Shown here: piece by piece, positions 32,905 to 41,566 of the stretch
Position numbering within the stretch: the stretch's first letter is position 1
Layout of the letters: the number at the start of each line of letters is the position of its first letter
The notes under the pieces: generated by a model
The model's input: only the letters and a program-made list of their open reading frames with translations
What the model was told of the DNA's origin: nothing
Databases searched by the model: none
NCBI GenBank assembly: GCA_965261105.1
Contig: CBDHCM010000006.1
Span: 4,526,001 to 4,590,000, forward strand
Origin: Aldehydirespirator sp965261105
GTDB taxonomy: Bacteria > Actinomycetota > Acidimicrobiia > Acidimicrobiales > Aldehydirespiratoraceae
DNA: 64,000 bases
Direction: 5' to 3'
Made by a program: the position numbers and the translations under genes

Positions 32905-34190
32905 GCTGTCGTCGCGGTTGGCTCGGCCGGCGTAGTGGCGGGCAGGGGCAGTTCGATGGTGACGCGAGCTCCGCCGAGATGCTCGGAATCGCCCACGTCG
33001 ATGGATCCGCGGTGGCGTTCGGCGATGGCGTGGCTCAGCGAGAGGCCGAGTCCGGAGCCGCCCGTTCGGCGCTGGCGGGACTCGTCGAGCCTGACGAACC
33101 GGTCCAACACCCGGACCCGATCCTCCGGCGGGATCCCGGGCCCATCATCCTCGACCATCACCGCCACTGCCGCAGCCGATTCCACCAGGGTGATGAGCAC
33201 CCGCCGGTCCGCATGGGCCACGGCGTTTTCCACCAGGTTGAAGACGGCCCGCTCGATCTGCGATTCGACACCGACAATCGGCGATGCTGGGGCTCCGGCC
33301 AGGGTGACGGTGACGTCTGGTCCATTCACGCGCTCGATGGCATGCTCGCAAGCCGCCCATAAGTCCACCGAATGGAGCAGCTCTTCTCGACGCTGCTCAT
33401 CGAGCCGAGCCAGGTCCAGCAAGTCTGAGATCAGGGCCTGCATACGCTGGGCTTCGCCGCCGATCTTGGCCGACAGCTCCTGCAGCTTCTGCGGGTCGGA
33501 ACTCACCTCGGCTACTTCCGCCGCGGCCAGCAGGGTGGACAGCGGGGCCCGAAGTTCGTGGCTGGCATCGGCTGTGAACGCCCGCTGACGGTCCGACGCC
33601 GCCTGCAAACGGTCGAGCATCTCGTTCATCAGCGCGGCCAGCTCCGCGATCTCATCGCCGCTGTCGGGCTCAGGAACCCGCTCGTCGAGCGTGGAGCCGG
33701 AGATGGCGGCAACCCGGCCCGACATGGCCCGCACCGGACGCAGCGCCTGCCCTACTGCGGCCCCAATGGCCAGCGCGAGTATCGCGCCCACCGCAGGCAC
33801 AATGATCCACAGAGCCCGAGACGCGGCGTCCACACCGGCCCGGGTCTCAGCGATCGAGGCATCGGCGATCTGCCGCAGCCGGGCATCGCTGCTCGATTCG
33901 CTGTCCGGCACGGCCGGCGACGACCCCGATGACTCTGCGGATTCACTCCCCTCGATGTGCCCGCCGCTCTCCGACTGCTCGTTCCCTTCGCCTCGTGCTG
34001 ATCCCTCGCCACTAGCCGTGTGCGACGCAGTCTCGAGTGCATCCTCCAGCGCTGCTCGGGCGTTGTTCTGCAGGTCGCGTTCCACCAGCGCGACGATGAG
34101 CACCGACGCAGCCGCCAACACGAGCACCGTCGCCAGCGATGCCATCAGCGTCGTCCGAGACCTGACCGAACGAGGCCACCACCCGCTCAC
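32871..34190 (-). CDS. Sensor histidine kinase (OmpR-partner type)
   Basis: The 439-residue protein has an N-terminal transmembrane helix (about 13-35), an extracytoplasmic region with a Ser/Glu/Gly-rich low-complexity stretch, a second helix (about 125-148), a HAMP domain, the H-box FTADASHELRAPLSTLLAA (phospho-His), and an HATPase with VENAVAHAD, VEDDGPGIPPEDR, and GSGLGLSLSHAIAERH. The start overlaps the response-regulator stop (ATGA), so the two form one operon. The low-complexity part resembles the acidic repeats of the lipoprotein encoded divergently at 35030, which hints that the lipoprotein belongs to the same signalling unit. Confidence 0.92.
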   Translation of the reverse strand: MSGWWPRSVRSRTTLMASLATVLVLAAASVLIVALVERDLQNNARAALEDALETASHTASGEGSARGEGNEQSESGGHIEGSESAESSGSSPAVPDSESSSDARLRQIADASIAETRAGVDAASRALWIIVPAVGAILALAIGAAVGQALRPVRAMSGRVAAISGSTLDERVPEPDSGDEIAELAALMNEMLDRLQAASDRQRAFTADASHELRAPLSTLLAAAEVAEVSSDPQKLQELSAKIGGEAQRMQALISDLLDLARLDEQRREELLHSVDLWAACEHAIERVNGPDVTVTLAGAPASPIVGVESQIERAVFNLVENAVAHADRRVLITLVESAAAVAVMVEDDGPGIPPEDRVRVLDRFVRLDESRQRRTGGSGLGLSLSHAIAERHRGSIDVGDSEHLGGARVTIELPLPATTPAEPTATTAQPRTGVRQPK

Positions 34191-34864
34191 GGCGTGTCCC
34201 CCACGATGCGATATCCCACGCCTCGCCGGCTGATGATCGTCTGCACTCCGAACGGCTCATCGATCTTGCGGCGCAGATACCGGATGTACACCTCCACCAC
34301 ATTCGAGTCGACCTCGGCGTCGAACCCCCACACCCGGTTGAAGATGTCCCGCTTGGCCACCGGCGCCCCGTCACCGCGCATCAACACCTCCAGCACATCC
34401 ATCTCGCGGCGGCTCAAACCGATCTCGGTGGTACCTCTCTTCACCGAGGACGCCGCAACATCGAACACCAGGTCGCCTGCCCGCAACAGCACCGGTCGGG
34501 CTACCGCGGCGCGGCGGGCCAGCGCGCGGAGGCGGGCCAGCAACACCACGAATGAGAACGGCTTCGACAAGAAGTCGTCCGCGCCGGCGTCGAGCGAATC
34601 GGCCTCGTCCCACTCGCCGTCCTTTGCGGTGAGCATCAGGATCGGCGTCCAGTCCTCCTCTTGGCGAAGCGCCCGACAGATCCGGTAGCCGTTCATCCCC
34701 GGCACCATGATGTCCAGAACGATGACGTCGTAGCTGCCCTCCCGGGCCCGCCACAGACCCGCAGGGCCATCGTGCTCGACATCAGCGGTGACCCCATGCT
34801 CCGCGAGGCCGTCACTGATGACCTCGGCCAACTGCACCTCGTCCTCCACCAGCAGAATCCGCAT
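34187..34864 (-). CDS. OmpR-family response regulator
   Basis: The 225-residue regulator has a receiver domain (MRILLVEDEVQLAEVISDGL, phospho-Asp in VIVLDIMVPGMNGY, Lys in DDFLSKPFSFVVLLAR) and a C-terminal winged helix (LSRREMDVLEVLMRGDGAPV, VDSNVVEVYIRYLRRKID, IISRRGVGYRI). It is transcribed with the histidine kinase and divergently from the lipoprotein gene, a likely target. Confidence 0.94.
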   Translation of the reverse strand: MRILLVEDEVQLAEVISDGLAEHGVTADVEHDGPAGLWRAREGSYDVIVLDIMVPGMNGYRICRALRQEEDWTPILMLTAKDGEWDEADSLDAGADDFLSKPFSFVVLLARLRALARRAAVARPVLLRAGDLVFDVAASSVKRGTTEIGLSRREMDVLEVLMRGDGAPVAKRDIFNRVWGFDAEVDSNVVEVYIRYLRRKIDEPFGVQTIISRRGVGYRIVGDTP

Positions 34865-34965
34865 CCCCGAATTATCCCTCTCCGTTCCTTAGACGAGGCT
34901 GAGAGGCACGCTGGTCTTCTCATGCTCGTTTAAGCACTGCGCTGTCACACTCAAGGCTCCTCAGA

Positions 34966-35031
34966 GCACCGACTCACTCACCAAGGAGACCAATCCATGC
35001 ACCGACTCACTCACCAAGGAGACCAAACCAT
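34966..35031. repeat. 33-bp tandem duplication carrying ribosome-binding site and start codon
   Basis: Units 34966-34998 and 34999-35031 each contain CACTCACCAAGGAGACCAA and an ATG near the end, differing at one or two bases. The result is two complete initiation regions in series (ATG 34997 and ATG 35030) in the same frame. Confidence 0.92.
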
Positions 35032-35542
35032 GCATCCACTGCCTCACCTTGCACTCGCCGCCGCGGTCGGCCTCGCCCTGCTCTTGAGCAGTTGCGGCGA
35101 CGGCCATGACTCCGAATCCGGCGAGCACGCCGGCTCGGAGTCCGACGGGGACGCCGGGGGCGAGGAATCGGGCTCAGAGTCCGAGGGCGACGCCGGGGGC
35201 GAGCATGCCGGCTCGGAGTCCGACGGGGAGGCCGGGGGCGAGGAATCGGGCATTCTTCTCGCCAAGAGCGACATCTACAACCATACTCGGGCCGGGGCGC
35301 GGCTGATCCTGTCCTATGACGCCGACGCCGATGCGTTCGTCGGAACCGTGGAGAACACGACCACCGAAACGCTGAGTCAGACCCGGATCGAGGTTCACCT
35401 CTCCAGCGGCGTCGAGCTCGGCCCCACCACGCCGGAAGACCTCCCACCGGGCGGCGTCGCTGAGATCACCCTCTCTGCCGACGGCGAGGAATTCGAGACT
35501 TGGAACGCCCACCCGGAAGTAGGACGGGACGAGCACGGGTAA
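35030..35542 (+). CDS. Putative lipoprotein with acidic Gly/Ser/Glu repeats
   Basis: From ATG 35030 the product is 170 residues: a signal peptide (MHPLPHLALAAAVGLALLLS) with lipobox LLSSC, then repeats such as SESDGDAGGEESG (three variants), then a beta-rich FxxL-like domain (about residues 80-165) with RLILSYDADADAFVGTVENT and TLSQTRIEVHLSSGVELGPT. A second in-frame ATG 33 bases upstream would add 11 residues and spoil the signal. The function is unknown; its place opposite a two-component operon suggests an envelope target of it. Confidence 0.75.
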   Translation: MHPLPHLALAAAVGLALLLSSCGDGHDSESGEHAGSESDGDAGGEESGSESEGDAGGEHAGSESDGEAGGEESGILLAKSDIYNHTRAGARLILSYDADADAFVGTVENTTTETLSQTRIEVHLSSGVELGPTTPEDLPPGGVAEITLSADGEEFETWNAHPEVGRDEHG

Positions 35543-35601
35543 GCGGCAGGTCCCCTCGATCACCATGATGACCGAGACCATCGAGTTGTTCGCCCAGCAA
35601 C

Positions 35602-35811
35602 CTACGAACCCTTGAACTGCCACAGAACCCCGGCCAACACCAGGATCTGAGCCGAACGAGCAGCCGCCCCGAAGTAGAACGGGTTGGCTTGCGCCGCAGT
35701 GAGGTGCACGATCACCGGCAACGACGCGAAGCACACCGCGGCTCCGGCCAGCGAGGCTGTGAGCCAGCCCCGGGACGCACCGGATCTGGCGTCGAGACCT
35801 AGTCGAGCCAC
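35602..35811 (-). pseudogene. Possible truncated DMT/EamA-type transporter fragment
   Basis: A 69-residue frame with two hydrophobic helices (GWLTASLAGAAVCFASLPVI and SAQILVLAGVLWQF) and an NPFYFGAAARS link resembling the first hairpin of a drug/metabolite transporter. It ends abruptly, and its GTG start overlaps the 3' end of the methyltransferase gene. It is most likely a remnant left at the edge of the methyltransferase island; a small membrane protein is possible. Confidence 0.35.
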
Positions 35812-37475
35812 TCCTCCCGAGAGATACCGGCCTGCTTCAACACGTTGTCGAGTAGGTCAACTCCGATGTCGCCGCGGTGAGGGTTGGGGATGCGGACCTT
35901 CTGTTTGCCCTTGTGCATGAACTCGTGCTTGGTCCGCCGTGCCTTCTCGGCGATGAGATGATCGAAGGCTTGGTCTCGTGCCCATCTCAGTTTCACCAGT
36001 TCCTCAACCGAGCCGACTGCCCATTCTCCTCTATCCTCGATTTCTGATCGTAGCTCTTGAAGCGAAATACTGCGGTTGCCCTTCAAGCTATTGTGACTCG
36101 GGCATAGAGGGGCGCGGTTATCTATCTCATTTCGACCTTCCTTAGACCGAGGTTCAATATAGTTCAACTCAAAGTGTCGGGTTGTTTGTTCAATAACTAG
36201 CGTTCCATCAGGACCGATCTTCCAATTGGCGAACCCGCAGCACCATGCTCGCCAATTGGAAAGCTTAAGCAGGTATTGGAGCATCTCTTCGCGAGAAAAG
36301 ATGCTCGCAGGGGTCTTGTATGTAGGCTCCGGCAGCGGCTCCACTGCCACGACATCTTCGTCTGGGGAAGTTCGCGTAGGAAGTTCGTTGGGGCCACAAA
36401 TCGTCACATCAGCTCGTGCCAATGTTATGCCTTCATTAGCGAGGACGCCTTCCGGCGCTTGACCATCCACTGCGTATCCGAACTTCTCGAACTGGCGGCG
36501 TAGGACTGTCATAGCGCGCGGTGAGATATCGCAGGCTATCCAGTCGCGGCTCAGCCTTTCTGCTGCAACCGGGACATATGCACAGCCCGCAAAGGGGTCA
36601 AGCACAAGATCACCAGCAGCGCTGGACGCTCCGATTATAAGTTCCGCAAGGGCGACTGGCTTCTGAGTCGGATAACCTGTGCGCTCCTTCGCTTGATTAT
36701 TCAAGGAGGGAATGCTCCACACGTCAGTCATGCCCTTCTGTTGCCCTTTCATCCTTTGTGATGTGGCAGGCTGTGTAGGCTTCGTGAAGGTGAACAAGTC
36801 GGACTTCGTATAGAACAACAGCGTGTCGTGTTTACGTGACCACCGCTTGGGCGATGATCCGCCCAATCCGTAAGTCCATACGATCTCGTTCTGGAAGTGC
36901 GTCTCACCGAAGATGGCATCAAGCAGCATTCGCAGGTAGCTGTTGGCTGTGTGGTCACAGTGCAAATACATCGACCCAGCTGGCTTCAAGACACGGTGAC
37001 ATTCGATCAACCTGACAGCCATATATGCAAGGTATGCTGCGGTTCCTTCGGAGTGCGTACGCCGTGTTGTTTGTATAACGTTGTTCACTCCAGGATGCTC
37101 GTCCTTGATGTCATTCATCCATTCTTCGTGAACGTCAGCTTCCCATGACCATATATCTTTAAATTTGGCGGTCTTCTCGCCTGTTGGCCATACGACGTTT
37201 GCTTGTTCTGCTTGGATAGCATCCCTGATGCCCCATGCCGCTAGAGTCTCTGACTCTCTCTGTATCTCGTCGTTTGTTAGTGACGGCTTCAGACTTCCGA
37301 CGAATGTGTCGTTCTTCGCGAAGGGTGGGTCTGTGCAGATGAGGTCAATGCATTCCGTGTCCAAAGCCTTCAGGAGTTGGTAGTTGTCCACAATGAATAG
37401 ATGCCTGTTGAGCGAATGAGAGTTTGGCATGACAATTAGATCGCCGGTCATGGCGGAGCCTTCCTCTGGAATCAT
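35799..37475 (-). CDS. DNA methyltransferase (N4/N6, beta-type) with degenerate HNH domain and HicA-like C-terminus
   Basis: The 558-residue protein (ATG 37475; ATG 37451 also possible) has motif IV LICTDPPFAKND first (about residue 44) and motif I LVLDPFAGCAYVPVA later (about 290), the beta-class order. GYPTQKPVALAE precedes motif I. The region 385-455 is an HNH-type domain, but the key D-H pair reads N-Y (HFELNYIEPRSKEG), so nuclease activity is doubtful; the later LCPSHNSLKGN is kept. The last 47 residues (TKHEFMHKGKQKVRIPNPHR, then GDIGVDLLDNVLKQAGISRE) resemble the second half of a HicA toxin and are absent from the paralogue. GC is low for the window. Confidence 0.85.
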   Translation of the reverse strand: MIPEEGSAMTGDLIVMPNSHSLNRHLFIVDNYQLLKALDTECIDLICTDPPFAKNDTFVGSLKPSLTNDEIQRESETLAAWGIRDAIQAEQANVVWPTGEKTAKFKDIWSWEADVHEEWMNDIKDEHPGVNNVIQTTRRTHSEGTAAYLAYMAVRLIECHRVLKPAGSMYLHCDHTANSYLRMLLDAIFGETHFQNEIVWTYGLGGSSPKRWSRKHDTLLFYTKSDLFTFTKPTQPATSQRMKGQQKGMTDVWSIPSLNNQAKERTGYPTQKPVALAELIIGASSAAGDLVLDPFAGCAYVPVAAERLSRDWIACDISPRAMTVLRRQFEKFGYAVDGQAPEGVLANEGITLARADVTICGPNELPTRTSPDEDVVAVEPLPEPTYKTPASIFSREEMLQYLLKLSNWRAWCCGFANWKIGPDGTLVIEQTTRHFELNYIEPRSKEGRNEIDNRAPLCPSHNSLKGNRSISLQELRSEIEDRGEWAVGSVEELVKLRWARDQAFDHLIAEKARRTKHEFMHKGKQKVRIPNPHRGDIGVDLLDNVLKQAGISREEWLD

Positions 37476-37547
37476 GACCTACTTCTACAACCTAGCACTG
37501 GCCTGTGACAGGGGTAATCGAAGATCATGATTCTGACACGTCTGTAG

Positions 37548-39149
37548 CTAGCCGATACCGGGCAGCGTAGGTCCAAACCGTCGGTACTTCTCCGCAAAGA
37601 GGTGATCAATAGCCTTATCTCGCGCCCAGGCTAGGTCTACGAGGTCGTCCACAGATGGCACAAGAAGTTCATCGCGCTTCGAAATCTCTGTCCGAAGGTC
37701 CTCCAACATGATTCTGCGGTCACTCTTCATACTGTTGTGATACGGGCATAGCGGAGCACGATTGGCTATCTCGTGTCTTCCATCTTTGGACTTCGGATCG
37801 ATATGATCAAGCTCAAAGTTTCTGGTCGTGTGCTCAATCTCAGGTTGGCCGTATCGCCCCACTCTCCAGTTGGCAAAGCCGCAGCACCAGGCACGCCATT
37901 CCGACAGTCCAAGCAGGTACTCGAACATGTCCTCGCGGGTAAAGATACTCGCGTGAGACTTGTACTTCCGTTGGGGCAACGGCTTGACCGACGCTACGTC
38001 ATCCTCGATTGTCGTCCTAACCGGAAGTTGATTGGGGCCGCCGATCGCAACATCAGCTACACTCAACATTTCACCCTCTGATATTTCTCCGTCCACAGAG
38101 TAGGCAAACTTCTTGAACTGTCTGCGTAGCACTGTCAAGGCTCGGGGCGAGATGTCACAGGCCATCCACTGACGTGAGAGACGTTCTGCGGCGACGGGGA
38201 CATACGCGCATCCGGCAAATGGGTCGAATACTACATCCCGCGGGTTACTAGATGCCTGCAAGATGCGTTCTGCCAGTGCTACCGGCTTTTGAGTAGGATA
38301 ACCGGTTCGCTCGGTTGCCCAGGGCATGACACCATGATGCTGCCACACATCATCGGCAATCTTGCCCTTTGAGTAGTTACGCTCAGAGCCATCTGCGCGC
38401 TTTTGGCCCCGGTTCCACTTATGAGGAACACGGACTGCATCAGCGTTGAACGTCCATGAGTCTCCCTTGCTATAGAACAGAATGGTGTCGTGCTTCCTTC
38501 CCCAGCGGCGTTTAGATGCTCCGCCTCCGCCGTAGTACCAGATGAACTCGTTCTGGAAGTTGCTCGGATCGAAGATGGCATCAAGGAGCATTCTGAGGTA
38601 GCTATTCGCGGTGTGATCACAGTGCAGATATAGCGACCCGGTTGGTTTCAGAACTCGATGGCACTCGATCAGCCTTACGGCCATATATGCCACGTAGGCC
38701 GCCATGCCTTCTGAATGTGTGTGGCGGGTCGTCTCTATGATGTTTAAGACTCGGGGGCGCTGGTCTTTGATGTCGTTCATCCACTGCTCATGGACATCGG
38801 ATTCCCATGACCAGACATCCTTGAACTTCGCTGTTGACTCTCCCGTCGGCCATACGACGTGAGATTGTTCAGCTTCGGCGGGGTTGTGGATGCCCCATGA
38901 CCTGAGCGTCTCTAGCTCCTTCTGTATCTCCTCCTCAGCGAGAGACGGCTTCAGGCCACCTACGAACGTCTCGTTTTTGGCAAAGGGCGGGTCGGTGCAA
39001 ATCAAAGCAACGCTAGCGGTGTCCATGGACTTTAGCAGTTGGTAGTTGTCAACGATGAACAGATGACGGTTGAGCAAATACGACTCGTGGTGCGCGGCTT
39101 GATTGGCGGTCACGGTGAGCGTCCTTGTCGAAGAGAGGAATGTGCTCAT
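37548..39149 (-). CDS. DNA methyltransferase (N4/N6, beta-type) fused to an HNH domain
   Basis: A 533-residue paralogue of the preceding gene. Motif IV is LICTDPPFAKNET, motif I is VVFDPFAGCAYVPVA, with GYPTQKPVALAERIL between. The C-terminal HNH is complete: NFELDHIDPKSKDGRHEI, NRAPLCPYHNSMKSDR, with the D-H pair, N and final H. This could be a single-chain modification-restriction enzyme or a methyltransferase with a DNA-binding HNH. The two genes share most of their residues outside a variable stretch (about 225-275), which probably sets target specificity. It is separated by 72 bases from the first, same strand, low GC. Confidence 0.87.
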   Translation of the reverse strand: MSTFLSSTRTLTVTANQAAHHESYLLNRHLFIVDNYQLLKSMDTASVALICTDPPFAKNETFVGGLKPSLAEEEIQKELETLRSWGIHNPAEAEQSHVVWPTGESTAKFKDVWSWESDVHEQWMNDIKDQRPRVLNIIETTRHTHSEGMAAYVAYMAVRLIECHRVLKPTGSLYLHCDHTANSYLRMLLDAIFDPSNFQNEFIWYYGGGGASKRRWGRKHDTILFYSKGDSWTFNADAVRVPHKWNRGQKRADGSERNYSKGKIADDVWQHHGVMPWATERTGYPTQKPVALAERILQASSNPRDVVFDPFAGCAYVPVAAERLSRQWMACDISPRALTVLRRQFKKFAYSVDGEISEGEMLSVADVAIGGPNQLPVRTTIEDDVASVKPLPQRKYKSHASIFTREDMFEYLLGLSEWRAWCCGFANWRVGRYGQPEIEHTTRNFELDHIDPKSKDGRHEIANRAPLCPYHNSMKSDRRIMLEDLRTEISKRDELLVPSVDDLVDLAWARDKAIDHLFAEKYRRFGPTLPGIG

Positions 39150-39405
39150 AAGTTAGCACGGCATTACGACAGGGCCGGGGAAGGCAGCGGATGATGCGTG
39201 AAGTCATGCCCCGTCTCCGTTGACTTCCCCGTTGTATCGACAAGGAGACCTTGGGGAGCCTCATCGAGCCCGCGACTCACAGCACTTCAGTCAGGCACTT
39301 CGAGCTAGAGCGGGAGAGCCTAGGAACAGGCCGGTCTGCGCGGCCTTGCCTGGCTCAGTCCCGTTCGGCGGCTGCGTCTAGGTGCTCGTTGCCCCATAGC
39401 CGTTT

Positions 39406-39765
39406 CTCTAGCCCTGATCGTTCACGAGTTTCGGCGTTGATGGTGTTCGCGTCCGCGGAAAAGCCCCTCTGGTGTGCGATGATGCGTGTTGTCGTGCACG
39501 TATCGGGCCCACAGGAGGCGGGCATCTGCGAGATGGGCTGTAGCAGCACTTGTGATGTGGGGGTGACCGCCGGCGGTGATCAGGTCGCGGCGCATGGGGG
39601 TTTGTTCGTTCTGGGGCGTTTCGCTGACGGTTTGGGGCTGGGGGCGGCTTTGTCGTCGGCGGTACCTCACGCCGGGGAGCGGGCCCCTCACCCCAACACC
39701 GAAATCATACGAAAACACACACACCCCGACCACTCACCAATTCTCGTGAACGATCAGGGCTAGAG
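39406..39765. mobile_element. MITE-like element with perfect 23-bp terminal inverted repeats
   Basis: The 23 bases at 39406-39428 (starting CTCTAGCCCTGATCGTTC) are the exact reverse complement of those at 39743-39765. The ends include CTAG on both sides, so the element may be CCCTGATCG...CGATCAGGG with a CTAG target duplication. The 360-bp interior has only weak minus-strand frames (39422-39733, HLADARLLWARYVHDNTHHR) that I do not recognise; it may be a transposase scrap. The surrounding gap 39150-39978 holds no other gene I can support. Confidence 0.75.
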
Positions 39766-39978
39766 GCCTCCCGATCCGAAGCCGGAGGCCAAGCTGTAGG
39801 GGCCGTCAGCTTCGGCGCGTCCAAGAACGGCTCCTAGGTGACGGCACAACATCTTCAAGAGACCGAGAACGGTCTAACTACGCTGCTAACACGACCGGGA
39901 AGAACGAAAATACAGAAACGTACCGCTTTTGGGATAAACGGCTACCAAGATGGGGCCTAAATGGATAAGACCCCCGGG

Positions 39979-40067
39979 CGGAGACGGTGGGATTCGAACC
40001 CACGAACGACTTGCATCGTTACTTCCTTAGCAGGGAAGCGCCTTCAACCGGACTCGGCCACGTCTCC
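39979..40067 (-). tRNA. tRNA-Ser (anticodon GCT)
   Basis: On the minus strand, acceptor GGAGACG pairs with CGTCTCC; the anticodon arm CTTCC-CTGCTAA-GGAAG gives GCT; a long variable arm (GTAACGATGCAAGTCGTTC) and T arm GGGTTCGAATCCC mark a class II serine tRNA. CCA is not encoded. Confidence 0.95.
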
Positions 40068-40095
40068 GGAGGTTCTGAGCGTACCGGTGTGGCGG

Positions 40096-41373
40096 CTATG
40101 AGCAGTCCACGCAGGCCACATCGTCGACGTCGGTGCCCTCCAGGAACGTGGTGAGCCAGTCGAGGAAGGCCACGCCCTCCACCTCCTGGGTGTAGAGAAG
40201 GTCGCGGTACAGGATCGTGTGGTCGGTGCCGGGGGCCATGTAGCTCGCCTGGTTCACCCCGGCCGCCTCGATATTGGCCTCGTTCAGGTACATGAGTTGG
40301 TCAATGCTGCTGGCGTCGAATCCGGCCAGGCTCGCGAAGAACTCCTGGGTGCTGTCGAAGGCGTTGTCGTAGCGGGCGAACCGCACCCGGGGAGCATGCG
40401 TGCCCGCCCGGATGAACAGCTCCGGCAATCCGTAGTCGGCGGCCGTGGACCCCTCGTTGACGGGCCAGTCTGGTGCCACGTTGATTGTCCCCCAGAGTCC
40501 CCCGATGTAGGCGTTGATGCCGGGATCGCTCGGGTAGGCGCCGGAGGCGTCGGCCACCACGGCGATGCTGGCGTCAGCGAACAAGTCGGCGGCCAGGCCC
40601 CCGTACAGCGCGGCCGAAGCCGATCCCGCGCTCGAACCGGCCACCACCACCTCGGTCGCGCCGCCGAAGCGCTCGACCGCGGTGGCGAGAGCGGTGTTGG
40701 CGTTGACGAAGCCGTTGTGGTGCACCAGCACGTCGTTGCCGTAGTCGTAGGTGCGGTCTCCGAGGTGCACGTCGCCGGTGCAGTACAGCGCCACCACGAA
40801 GGAATGGTCCCTCAGCGGGTTGAGCGGATTGTCGAAATCGAAGATGCCGCTCCACTCGCTGACATTGTTCGCCGTCAAGGAGATGTCGGTGTTGGTCTTG
40901 TAGGCGTTTCCCTCGCCGGTGAACGAGCAGCTCTCCTGGCTGAAGCACGCCCCGCCGCCCTGCAGGTAGAACACCAGCTTGGACGGGTCGCCCGCGCGTA
41001 CCCAGTACTGGTAGTCGCTGCCGTCGGCACAGATGCAGTCGTCGCCGCCGGCGAGGGCTGTCCATTCTCCGGCGGTCGCCACCGCCTCGGCGCCCGCCGG
41101 AGCCGTCGTGGTCGTGGTGGCAGCTCCCGCGGTGGTGGTGGGTGGCGCGGTGGTGGCCGGTGGCGCGGTGGTGGTGGGCGCGGCGGTAGTGGTCGGGGCT
41201 GCGGTGGTGGTGGGCGCGGTGGTGGCCGGTGCCGCGGTGATGGTTGGCGCGGTCGTCGGCGCGGCCGTCGGCTCGGCTTCCTCGTCTCGGTCGGCGCCGT
41301 CGTCTGATCCGCCGCAGGCTGCGGCCACGAGAGTGATAACGGCCAGGGCGGCCAGCAAGCGGATGCGGGTCAT
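40096..41373 (-). CDS. Secreted lipoprotein, pectin-acetylesterase-like hydrolase
   Basis: The 425-residue product starts with a lipoprotein signal (LAALAVITLVAAACGG) and a Thr/Ala/Pro linker of about 60 residues. The catalytic domain shows KLVFYLQGGGACFSQESC (oxyanion region), LYCTGDVHLGDR, the nucleophile in VVVAGSSAGSASAALYGG, and a late His in MAPGTDHTILYR, giving a Ser-Asp-His hydrolase of the pectin-acetylesterase/Notum type. Six or more cysteines suit an extracellular fold. The substrate is unknown. It stands alone between two tRNA-Ser genes. Confidence 0.82.
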   Translation of the reverse strand: MTRIRLLAALAVITLVAAACGGSDDGADRDEEAEPTAAPTTAPTITAAPATTAPTTTAAPTTTAAPTTTAPPATTAPPTTTAGAATTTTTAPAGAEAVATAGEWTALAGGDDCICADGSDYQYWVRAGDPSKLVFYLQGGGACFSQESCSFTGEGNAYKTNTDISLTANNVSEWSGIFDFDNPLNPLRDHSFVVALYCTGDVHLGDRTYDYGNDVLVHHNGFVNANTALATAVERFGGATEVVVAGSSAGSASAALYGGLAADLFADASIAVVADASGAYPSDPGINAYIGGLWGTINVAPDWPVNEGSTAADYGLPELFIRAGTHAPRVRFARYDNAFDSTQEFFASLAGFDASSIDQLMYLNEANIEAAGVNQASYMAPGTDHTILYRDLLYTQEVEGVAFLDWLTTFLEGTDVDDVACVDCS

Positions 41374-41436
41374 GGCGGCTCCTTCAGTGATCGTGTAAGC
41401 AGGCTAGGCCCGGTCGGCCCGGCGGGCCGCTGCACG

Positions 41437-41523
41437 CGGAGGGAGGGGGATTCGAACCCCCGGGACCCGTGAAGGCCCAACGGTTTTCAAGACCGTCGCA
41501 TTCGTCCGCTCTGCCATCCCTCC
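41437..41523 (-). tRNA. tRNA-Ser (anticodon TGA)
   Basis: On the minus strand, acceptor GGAGGGA pairs with TCCCTCC; the anticodon arm ACGGT-CTTGAAA-ACCGT gives TGA; the variable arm is long and the T arm is GGGGGTTCGAATCCCCC. CCA is not encoded. Confidence 0.95.
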
Positions 41524-41566
41524 ACAGGCAAGGATAGGCGGGACTGTGGTCGCCCTGCGGGCGGCG

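Noticed and set aside
39251..39763. A 170-codon plus-strand gene in the gap after the methyltransferases
   Set aside because: It runs through the MITE inverted repeats and has no recognisable domain or consistent codon use.
39150..40067. Integration of the methyltransferase island at tRNA-Ser with attL/attR copies of the tRNA 3' end
   Set aside because: I found no second copy of the tRNA-Ser 3' end near 35.6 or 39.2 kb, and no integrase.
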